From the NCBI GenBank assembly GCA_013215465.1, contig JABSOW010000009.1, forward strand, positions 95,162 to 159,161: a stretch of 64,000 nt of DNA. The letters run 5' to 3'. The DNA is from Colwellia sp. (lineage in GTDB: Bacteria > Pseudomonadota > Gammaproteobacteria > Enterobacterales > Alteromonadaceae). The position numbers and the translations under genes were made by a program. Below, piece after piece: positions 16,612 to 24,129 of this stretch; the first letter of the stretch is position 1, and each line of letters opens with the position of its first letter. The notes below the pieces were generated by a model. That model worked only from the letters and a program-made list of their open reading frames with translations, was not told where the DNA came from and ran no database searches.

Positions 16612-18573
16612 TTACCACTTTTTCTGTACTCCTTGACTAGTACCTTCTTGTCGACGCTTTTGATATTCTAACTGCATTTTATTACGTAATAATAGGTAAG
16701 GATCATCGGTTACTTTATTTAATAATTGTTGATGTTTTTGTTTCATTTCTTTTGCTTGTTGTTCGGCTGCTATTTGAGCAGCAGTTTTTTCTTTATTTTG
16801 TTCCGTTGACTCTTCGCCTTGCTTAGCTTGTTGTTCTTGCTCTGCTTCATTTTCGCGGTCTTTTTTGTCATTTTCACTTTTAGATTGTTGCTCTTTTTGT
16901 TGAGACTCGTTAGCTGACTCTTCTGAGGATTGCTGTTGTTGGTTTTTATCGCTTTCATCTTTCGATTGTTGCTGTGAATCATTGTCTTGTTTTTTTTGTT
17001 TATCACTATTTTTTTCAGATTTATCGCTTTCAGACTGTTCATTTTTAGATTTTTCGCCTGTAGACTGCTCATTATTTTCTTGTTGTTTTTTCTGCTGCTG
17101 TTTAAGCTTTTCCATATTGTCTTTGGCATCTTGCAAGTCAGGGTTTTTCTTTAAAGCTTGCTGATAAGCATCAATTGCTTGTTGATATTTTTGCATTTGT
17201 GCTAATGAATTTCCTTGGTTATAAAGGCTATTAGCGCTATCCGCTTGTTCGCCTTGAGTAAAGGCAGCAAGCGCTTGTTGATAATTTTCGGCTTTATAAT
17301 GAGCGCTACCTTGCCATTGTGAATTTTCAAACTGTTGAGCGGCACTTTGGTAGTTTTCTTGATTGTATTGCTGTTGTGCTTGCTGATCTTGTGTTTGCCA
17401 AAGACCTTGCCATGTTTTTTGTAAAAGGGAAGGGGCAGCTGCGCTGTCGGAATTTTCATTGGCGTAAGAAACCGGACTAACCAGAGACATTGACAGTAAA
17501 AATATTAAAGGCAGGCAGGTTATGGGTAATAGTAAAATAGCACCACCACGACGAAAGTAACTTAACGCCAACGGAAGAACTAATAATAATAGCCAAGCAC
17601 CTTGCTCTTGCCATTGATCGCCTGTTTGCTGACTTTGCTGTTGTTTACTTTTATTGTTGTCTAATACGTTAAATTTTAAGGTAAGGTTATCTATATCACT
17701 ATCACCATTACTAATGGTTTGATAATTCCCCTGGCCGCGCGAGGCAAGTGCTTGTAGTTTTTGGATCGGGAGTCTGGGCACCACAATCGCGCCGTTATTA
17801 TCTTTTAATAATTCACCCGATGGTAATTTTATCGGCGCACCATTTTGGCTGCCAATACCTAATATATTTAGGCGATGACCAAACTTACCCGACCAATCAT
17901 AAATATCACTAAGCTCTTCATTGTCAACATCATCGGTAAACCAGTAGATATCACCGGTTAAGTGACCGGCATTGGTTAGCATTTGATGGGCAAGTGTTAA
18001 AGCTGCGTAAGGGTTTGCCCCTAATTCAGGCATAATTTCAGGTGTTAAAGCAGGCAATAACAACTCTATATTTTTAATATCTTGTGTTAATGGACTAATG
18101 ATGAAAGCATCACCGGCATAGGCAATAAGACCGACGTCACCATCATTAATTTTATTGAGCAAGTCAATGGCTTTAAAGCGAGCCCTAGTTAAACGGTTGG
18201 GCTTAATATCAGTAGCGTACATGGAATAAGACATATCCATAATTAGTACCGAGCCACGTTCGATTTGATATACCGGTTGCGGTAGTTTTTGCCAAGCAGG
18301 GCCAGCAAGGGCAATAATACTAAGTAAGCCAATAAATAAAGGTCTACTTAAAAATAGGCGTTGATGTAATGGTTGTTTACTCGGAGCCAAGCTATTGGTA
18401 GCGCCTTCGACTAGTACGCTACTTAAATGAGGAGGTAAGAATTTTTGCCAAGGTGATTGATGAAAACGATGTTTTTTTAACAGCCAAAGCACGGTGAATA
18501 ATACCACAATTGCCAGTAACCAAAAAGGTCTGACAAAGTGAAAGTGGGTAAAAAATAAATTATATGATGTCAT
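16612..18573 (-). CDS. VWA-TPR protein (BatB/BatC fusion)
   Basis: This 653-aa membrane protein joins a von Willebrand A domain to a TPR domain. Order: N-terminal transmembrane segments, VWA domain with intact MIDAS DMSYS near residue 111 and the TDD strand, two more membrane segments near 330-375, then a TPR region (SLYNQGNSLAQMQKYQQAID). The last 150 residues are a highly polar Gln/Glu/Lys/Ser-rich tail. The tail base composition creates long spurious frames on the other strand. BatB and BatC are separate genes in some lineages and fused here, as usual in gammaproteobacteria. It lies 20 bp behind batA. Confidence 0.88.
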   Translation of the reverse strand: MTSYNLFFTHFHFVRPFWLLAIVVLFTVLWLLKKHRFHQSPWQKFLPPHLSSVLVEGATNSLAPSKQPLHQRLFLSRPLFIGLLSIIALAGPAWQKLPQPVYQIERGSVLIMDMSYSMYATDIKPNRLTRARFKAIDLLNKINDGDVGLIAYAGDAFIISPLTQDIKNIELLLPALTPEIMPELGANPYAALTLAHQMLTNAGHLTGDIYWFTDDVDNEELSDIYDWSGKFGHRLNILGIGSQNGAPIKLPSGELLKDNNGAIVVPRLPIQKLQALASRGQGNYQTISNGDSDIDNLTLKFNVLDNNKSKQQQSQQTGDQWQEQGAWLLLLVLPLALSYFRRGGAILLLPITCLPLIFLLSMSLVSPVSYANENSDSAAAPSLLQKTWQGLWQTQDQQAQQQYNQENYQSAAQQFENSQWQGSAHYKAENYQQALAAFTQGEQADSANSLYNQGNSLAQMQKYQQAIDAYQQALKKNPDLQDAKDNMEKLKQQQKKQQENNEQSTGEKSKNEQSESDKSEKNSDKQKKQDNDSQQQSKDESDKNQQQQSSEESANESQQKEQQSKSENDKKDRENEAEQEQQAKQGEESTEQNKEKTAAQIAAEQQAKEMKQKHQQLLNKVTDDPYLLLRNKMQLEYQKRRQEGTSQGVQKKW

Positions 18574-18593
18574 TATTATTTAAATTCTAAGGC

Positions 18594-19589
18594 CTAAATT
18601 GCTCTACGGGCGTAGGGTGATAAGTTAATAGCGAGTAAATAACCTGCGCTCAAGATGAAAGCTAGCGACAATGGCCAGTAAAACAATGCTGTTAAGGGGC
18701 GCATTTGCTGTTGATCTTGTTCAACAGGCTCTAGTTGGTCGAGCAAACTATAAATTAACTCCATGCCTTGGCTGTCTTTGGCGCGAAAATATTTGCCACC
18801 GGTTTGCTGTGCTAGCTTAGTTAAGGTTTCTTCGTCTAATTCACTGGACGGGTTCACCCGACGGGTGCCAAATAGAGATTGTTGCAACATAACATCTGCG
18901 CCAATACCAATAGAATATATGGTGATATCTTTAGCAATAGCGAGTTCAAGCGCTTGTTCAGGTGTTATTTTACCTGCTGTATTTTGACCATCAGTGAGTA
19001 ACAATAAAATTTTGTTAGACTCTTGTTTAGCGTCAAAGCGTTTAACCGCCAGCGCTATGGCATCACCTATGGCGGTTTTTCTACCCACTAAACCGAGCAC
19101 ACTTTCATCAAGCATTTGCTTAACGGTTTTTCTGTCAAAGGTCATGGGGGTTTGCATGTAAGCATCGTCGGCAAATAAAATTAAACCAAGTCGGTCGCCG
19201 ACGCGGCGCTCAATAAAATTACCCAGTACTACTTTTAGCATATCTAACCGGTTTACTGTATTTCCATGTAAACTCATGTCTTCTATTTGCATACTGCCGG
19301 ATAAATCAACGGCAATCATCATCTCTCTACCTTCGGTTGGAATATCAATAGCATCACCTAACCATTGTGGTTGGCTTAAGGCGACTACCGTTAATAACCA
19401 GCATAAAGATAAAATAATCAGTGGTGATTTTTTACTTGTTTGACTGCTGATATTTACCGATGTATTTGGTAATAATTGCGGCATGATTAACGCTGCACTG
19501 GTGCGATTATTATGTTTTTTTGGCAGCCAATAGACAAATAATGGTAGCGGTAATAACAATAACAACCAAGGCCAAGCAAAAGTGATCAT
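18594..19589 (-). CDS. VWA-domain membrane protein (BatA)
   Basis: The 331-aa protein has N-terminal membrane segments, a VWA domain with the complete MIDAS motif DLSGSM near residue 94 and the TDGQNTAG strand, and a C-terminal transmembrane helix (ALFYWPLSLAFILSAGYLLA). It starts with FAWPWLLLLLPLPLFVYWLP, the usual BatA N terminus. Its start overlaps the DUF4381 stop by 4 bp (ATGA type). It should pair with the VWA-TPR protein at the inner membrane as part of the MoxR-VWA chaperone-like system. Confidence 0.9.
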   Translation of the reverse strand: MITFAWPWLLLLLPLPLFVYWLPKKHNNRTSAALIMPQLLPNTSVNISSQTSKKSPLIILSLCWLLTVVALSQPQWLGDAIDIPTEGREMMIAVDLSGSMQIEDMSLHGNTVNRLDMLKVVLGNFIERRVGDRLGLILFADDAYMQTPMTFDRKTVKQMLDESVLGLVGRKTAIGDAIALAVKRFDAKQESNKILLLLTDGQNTAGKITPEQALELAIAKDITIYSIGIGADVMLQQSLFGTRRVNPSSELDEETLTKLAQQTGGKYFRAKDSQGMELIYSLLDQLEPVEQDQQQMRPLTALFYWPLSLAFILSAGYLLAINLSPYARRAI

Positions 19590-20146
19590 GCGCTAACTCC
19601 TTTATTTTTCTGGTATAGCTTGCGTCCAGTATTTTTTTGCTGAGCTTGTTTTGCCGCTTTAGGAGGAAGTGCTTTAGTTAACCAGAGCAGGGTAGCTTGC
19701 TGGAAATCCTTATCGACTTGGTTGTGAAAATTTTCCTGATATTGAGTTTTAAACGCTTGCTCGCTTAATTGGGTAAAGTTTACTCGATGATTTTCTGGTA
19801 ACTGTTTTACTAAAAATTTTTGTAGTGAATCACCATAAAGTTTGGCAAGTTCAACACGAGAAAAATAATGTATAGCGGCCCATTTCAGTAACGACATGAG
19901 CTCGTTGTTATTGATATCTACGTTATTCTTTAGCTGTGATAATGCTTGTTTTTTTAGTTGATTTCGGCTCGCTGTTTTTTTGATTTTTATGATTGCTATA
20001 ACAATAACGAGTAATATTAATACGGCTAATATCCACCAGCCATAAGCGATGGGGTAGTGGGTTATTTGCTCAGGCAGATGGATATCTTTCAATGCTAGGG
20101 GATCAGCCGGTAAAGCATTTGTTGGCGTAGGGTTTATTTTTTGCAA
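19586..20146 (-). CDS. DUF4381 membrane protein
   Basis: The 186-aa protein has the DUF4381 signature LALKDIHLPEQITHYPIAYGWW, then a transmembrane helix at about residues 37-56, then a basic helical cytoplasmic domain. This family is encoded almost only between DUF58 and VWA genes of MoxR operons. Its start lies inside the end of the DUF58 gene (13-bp overlap), and its own end overlaps batA by 4 bp, indicating tight translational coupling. Molecular role unknown. Confidence 0.85.
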   Translation of the reverse strand: MQKINPTPTNALPADPLALKDIHLPEQITHYPIAYGWWILAVLILLVIVIAIIKIKKTASRNQLKKQALSQLKNNVDINNNELMSLLKWAAIHYFSRVELAKLYGDSLQKFLVKQLPENHRVNFTQLSEQAFKTQYQENFHNQVDKDFQQATLLWLTKALPPKAAKQAQQKNTGRKLYQKNKGVSA

Positions 20147-21252
20147 AACAGCATTCCATCTTTTAATTGTTGCTCTAGGGTTTGTCCTGCGCTAAAACTA
20201 ATAACCCTAGCGCCAGCCTTAGTGAGTAGTTTTGAGCATTGTTCAAAAACAGTTTCAGCTTGTTGCTTATAAGTACTTGCCGTGTTTTTGTCTCCTAAGG
20301 TTAACTGTTGTCGGTTGTTGCCATCGGTTAACGTTACATTCAGTTTTACCGAACTTGCCGGTAACTCTTGCTCAAGCGGGTCGGTAATTAAACAAATTAC
20401 CAACTCACAATGTTGACTTATTTGCGTTAAGTGACGTAGGGCACTGATCTCTTGGCTTAAATCTGTTTGCTGTTGCGGATTGTTAATCAACATATCCTTG
20501 ATTGGTTGAGCATCAGTAATTAAATAAACCAGTGAGCCGGGCTTAGCTAATTGCCTAATGCGAGCGCAGTTTTCATTAAAGTAACCTAAATTGTTAGCGC
20601 TGAGATTGCTAGTGTTTACGTTGCTAGAGCTTGGGTTGTTAGCACTTTGCTCTGTAACCGCTTTATTTTGTATGGAATACTGATATTGATGCAAAGACGT
20701 TAACGCATGCAAATAATGTAATACCCCTTCTTTGCGACTACGCGGTTTTAATTCTAAATGCTCGTGCTGATTAAAAACGATGCCACCTAAACGGTCACCA
20801 CGATTTTTTGCATGCCAAGCCACTAACGAGGCTACATGAGCAGCTTGTACTGATTTAAACAGTAATTGACTACCAAAATGCATATTGGCGCTTAAATCGG
20901 TAGCGATAAGTACAGGCCGTTCTAACTCTTCTCTAAATAGTTTAGTGTGAGTTTTTCCTGTTCTGGCGGTTACTCGCCAATCAATCGCGCGAATGTCATC
21001 ACCTGTTTGGTAATGGCGAACCTCATCAAACTCCATACCGCGGCCTTTGTTGCGCGATAGGTAATTACCTGACATTTGCCCGTGTATATTTTTTCTCGCT
21101 GATAAATCAATTAGGGCAGTTTTATTTTGATAGCGTATTAACTCAGTAATGGCAAGTTCAACGCCATTACTGTTAATGCTAGCGAGCTGTGCTTGACAGT
21201 TCACTGCCGAAGCGTCTTGCTTACTACTCGCATTTTTTTGTCTAAACCACAT
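20134..21252 (-). CDS. DUF58 protein (VWA-like)
   Basis: The 372-aa cytoplasmic protein has the DUF58 signature GRGMEFDEVRHYQTGDDIRAID followed by WRVTARTGKTHTKLFREELERP, and a degenerate VWA-like fold behind it (TDLSANMHFG in the MIDAS position). DUF58 proteins are partners of MoxR ATPases. It lies 22 bp behind moxR. A poorly conserved Asn/Ser-rich insert (VTEQSANNPSSSNVNTSNLS region, about residues 200-222) looks like a flexible loop. Confidence 0.9.
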   Translation of the reverse strand: MWFRQKNASSKQDASAVNCQAQLASINSNGVELAITELIRYQNKTALIDLSARKNIHGQMSGNYLSRNKGRGMEFDEVRHYQTGDDIRAIDWRVTARTGKTHTKLFREELERPVLIATDLSANMHFGSQLLFKSVQAAHVASLVAWHAKNRGDRLGGIVFNQHEHLELKPRSRKEGVLHYLHALTSLHQYQYSIQNKAVTEQSANNPSSSNVNTSNLSANNLGYFNENCARIRQLAKPGSLVYLITDAQPIKDMLINNPQQQTDLSQEISALRHLTQISQHCELVICLITDPLEQELPASSVKLNVTLTDGNNRQQLTLGDKNTASTYKQQAETVFEQCSKLLTKAGARVISFSAGQTLEQQLKDGMLFCKK

Positions 21253-21274
21253 AAGTTACTTCTTTTTAAAATCG

Positions 21275-22240
21275 TTAAGCAACAGCTACTAAGCTTAATA
21301 AGTGGTCTATTAATTGGTTCGGCGTAATACCTTCTGCTTCGGCTTGATAGCTAAGAATAATTCGGTGTCTTAACACATTATGTAAAACGGCTTGAATATC
21401 TTCTGGGCTAACATAATCTCGGTTATGTAACCAGGCGCGAGCGCGAGCGCATCGGTCTAAAGCAATGGTAGCGCGAGGGCTAGCACCATAAGCTAACCAT
21501 GACTTTAATTTGTCGTCATATTTTCCTGGCTGGCGAGTGGCAATAATTAAATCAACCATATAGGCTTCAAGCGTTGGCGCCATATGAATATTCAGTACTT
21601 GTTTTCGCGCATCAAATATTTCTGCTTGGCTCAATACTCTTAATGCTGGTTTTTCGTGATGAGCACCAATTAGCGCTTCACCGCGGTTTAGTTTTAATAT
21701 TGCTAATTCGCTGGCGGCATCAGGGTAATCAATTTCTAAATGCATTAAAAACCTGTCTAATTGCGCCTCAGGTAAAGGGTAAGTACCTTCTTGCTCAATA
21801 GGATTCTGGGTTGCCATTACTAAAAATAGCTCTGGTAGTTGATAGGTTTTTCTACCAACAGTAACTTGTCCTTCTCCCATGGCCTCTAATAGGGCTGATT
21901 GTACTTTTGCTGGTGCACGGTTAATTTCATCGGCGAGCACTAAATTTTGAAATAACGGACCCGGTTGAAACACAAAGGTACCATCTTCAGGGCGATAAAT
22001 ATCTGTACCGGTTAAATCAGCTGGTAATAAATCCGGGGTAAATTGAATACGATGAAAGTCTGCTTCTAGGCCGTCAGCTAAGGCATTAACAGCACGAGTT
22101 TTTGCTAAACCGGGTGGCCCTTCAACAATTAAATGACCATTTGCTAACAGGGCAATAAGTAAATTTTCTACAAAAGCCGGTTGACCAATAATTTGCTCTG
22201 ATAAATGTTGTTTTAATGTGGAAAAATGTTCAATTGCCAT
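21275..22240 (-). CDS. MoxR-family AAA+ ATPase
   Basis: This is the first gene of the eight-gene moxR/bat operon. The 321-aa AAA+ ATPase has Walker A GPPGLAKTR near residue 40, Walker B LVLADEINRAPAKVQSALLEAM, sensor 1 in VMATQNPIEQEGTYPLPEAQLDRF, and a C-terminal lid domain. MoxR ATPases act with VWA proteins as chaperone-like machines that mature or insert cofactors, or respond to envelope stress. The ATG has an AAAGG site about 6 bases upstream. The promoter must lie in the 22241-22380 region. Confidence 0.94.
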   Translation of the reverse strand: MAIEHFSTLKQHLSEQIIGQPAFVENLLIALLANGHLIVEGPPGLAKTRAVNALADGLEADFHRIQFTPDLLPADLTGTDIYRPEDGTFVFQPGPLFQNLVLADEINRAPAKVQSALLEAMGEGQVTVGRKTYQLPELFLVMATQNPIEQEGTYPLPEAQLDRFLMHLEIDYPDAASELAILKLNRGEALIGAHHEKPALRVLSQAEIFDARKQVLNIHMAPTLEAYMVDLIIATRQPGKYDDKLKSWLAYGASPRATIALDRCARARAWLHNRDYVSPEDIQAVLHNVLRHRIILSYQAEAEGITPNQLIDHLLSLVAVA

Positions 22241-22384
22241 GGTTGCCTTTTCTTTTTGTTTTTTGTTTATATAGGAGCAGTATTAGCCGAAACGCACTCT
22301 AGCATTTTATATAGGGTTGAAGTTAAAGAAAACAAGTATTCTTTAACTTAGTTGTAACAAATTTTTTCTTATTAGTATGGGGTT

Positions 22385-22649
22385 ATACCAATTGAAATAA
22401 TGAATAGCTCAACTTAGAACTACAGTAGCGAGCTTAGAACAAACAAAATGAGTTAAACATAGTTATTCTATCTTTCATTCATTTTGTGATGTTATCAGTT
22501 TGCTACTGAGTTCCCAGAGGGCAAGTTTAAAAGGCTTACATGCTACGTTATTGATTTTGACAAGGGAATAACCATTCTCTTTAATCAATGCCTTGCCTTT
22601 AAGCCTTTTAACTCTTGCTAAGTGATCAATTCATTACTTCACTTGGTAT
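22385..22649. mobile_element. MITE-like element, 265 bp, with 21-bp terminal inverted repeats
   Basis: The left end (22385-22405, starting ATACCAATTGAA) and right end (22629-22649, ending TTCACTTGGTAT) are inverted copies that match at 19 of 21 positions. The interior encodes no protein. It contains a second inverted pair, AAAAGGCTTA near 22530 and TAAGCCTTTT near 22601. A solo version made of only the two terminal repeats lies at 38834-38881. No transposase is inside, so it would depend on a transposase elsewhere. Confidence 0.65.
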
Positions 22650-22824
22650 TAGTGAACTATGCTTTGCTCAGTGATAAAAAACAAGCATTGATATTTTTTG
22701 ATAGTTAGTTAGAATCAAGGGTAACAATTAAGAGGTCAGACCTCTTGGTCTGCTTTTATTTCATGTTTGACTGATTGCTTAAGCACGATAAAAATTGAAC
22801 CCTTTCAACCGGAGAGAAATAAAT
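22650..22824. promoter_or_regulatory. fadIJ upstream region with FadR-like palindrome
   Basis: The palindrome AAGAGGTCAGACCTCTT at 22730-22746 is exact (8-bp arms around a central A). Its core GGTCAGACC matches the FadR-type operator core GGTCnGACC. It lies about 80 bp upstream of the fadI start. FadR control of fadIJ is established in related bacteria; binding here is inferred from the pattern. Confidence 0.6.
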
Positions 22825-24129
22825 ATGTCTATTAAAATGACCACATCAACAGGCGAACGTATTGCCGTAGTTGCGGGTCTTAGAACCCCTTTTGCCAAAC
22901 AAGCAACCGCTTTTCACGGTGTGCCTGCTGTTGATTTGGGTAAGTTAGTTGTTAATGAACTATTACAAAAGCATGATGTTGATCCCGCTATTATTGATCA
23001 ATGTGTTTTTGGTCAAGTAGTACAAATGCCGGAAGCACCGAATATTGCCCGTGAAATAGTATTAGGTACCGGTATGAATGTTCATACTGATGCTTATAGT
23101 GTTTCCCGTGCATGTGCGACTAGTTTTCAATCAACAGTCAATATTGCTGAATCTATTATGGCGGGCTTTGTTGATGTTGGTATTGCCGGTGGTGCTGATT
23201 CTTCTTCTGTTGCGCCTATTGGGGTTTCGAAAAAGTTTGCTCGTACCTTATTAGATTTAAGTAAAACTAAAACCTTTGGGCAAAAAATCGCCTTGATTAG
23301 AAAGCTTGGTTTTAAAGATATTCTTCCGGTTGCTCCTGCTGTAGCGGAATATTCTACCGGTATTTCTATGGGGCAAACTGCTGAACAAATGGCCAAAACT
23401 TATAATATATCTCGTGAAGACCAAGATGCGTTAGCGCATCGCTCGCATACGTTAGCAGCAAAAAGTTGGGCAGAAGGCAAACTTGCTGGTGAAGTGATGA
23501 GTGCTCATAGCGAGCCATATAAAAACTTTATTGATAAAGATAACTGTATTCGTGAAAATTCCACCTTAGCTGGCTACGCCAAACTGCGTCCTTGTTTTGA
23601 TCGCAGACACGGCACCGTTACTGCGGCTACCAGTACGCCATTAACGGATGGCGGCGCAGCAATATTATTAATGCGTGAAGGTCGAGCAAAAGAGCTAGGT
23701 TATAAACCGTTAGGCTATATTCGTAGTTATGGTTTTGCCGCTATTGACGTTTGGCAAGATATGCTCATGGGACCGAGCCATGCCACCCCAATCGCCTTAA
23801 AACGTGCTGGTATGGAATTAGCTGATTTAGACTTAATTGAGATGCATGAAGCTTTTGCGGCGCAAGCATTAGCGAATATGAAAATGTTTGCTAGTAACAA
23901 ATTTGCCAGGGAGCATTTGGGGCGTGATAAAGCGATAGGTGAAATAGATATGGATAAGTTTAATGTAATGGGAGGGTCACTTGCTTATGGTCACCCTTTT
24001 GCGGCAACAGGTGCTCGCTTGATTACCCAAACCTTGAATGAATTAAATCGTCGTGGTGGTGGTGTTGGCCTGACCACAGCATGCGCCGCTGGTGGTTTAG
24101 GTGCGGCAATGATAGTGGAGACAGATTAA
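22825..24129 (+). CDS. fadI: 3-ketoacyl-CoA thiolase FadI
   Basis: FadI is the thiolase subunit of the FadIJ beta-oxidation complex; it cleaves 3-ketoacyl-CoA to acetyl-CoA and a shortened acyl-CoA. The 434-aa protein has the nucleophilic Cys in [10 protein letters not shown] (about residue 99), the [10 protein letters not shown] histidine motif, and the C-terminal [11 protein letters not shown] with the second catalytic Cys. The frame is open from a TTG at 22795, but ATG 22825 is preceded by CCGGAGAG at good distance. The stop overlaps the fadJ start by one base (TAATG). Confidence 0.96.
   Translation: MSIKMTTSTGERIAVVAGLRTPFAKQATAFHGVPAVDLGKLVVNELLQKHDVDPAIIDQCVFGQVVQMPEAPNIAREIVLGTGMNVHTDAYSVSRACATSFQSTVNIAESIMAGFVDVGIAGGADSSSVAPIGVSKKFARTLLDLSKTKTFGQKIALIRKLGFKDILPVAPAVAEYSTGISMGQTAEQMAKTYNISREDQDALAHRSHTLAAKSWAEGKLAGEVMSAHSEPYKNFIDKDNCIRENSTLAGYAKLRPCFDRRHGTVTAATSTPLTDGGAAILLMREGRAKELGYKPLGYIRSYGFAAIDVWQDMLMGPSHATPIALKRAGMELADLDLIEMHEAFAAQALANMKMFASNKFAREHLGRDKAIGEIDMDKFNVMGGSLAYGHPFAATGARLITQTLNELNRRGGGVGLTTACAAGGLGAAMIVETD

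Noticed and set aside
16770..17459. Several Lys/Asn-rich or Cys/Ser-rich frames
   Set aside because: They are shadows of the Gln/Glu/Lys-rich tail of the VWA-TPR protein; none has a ribosome site.
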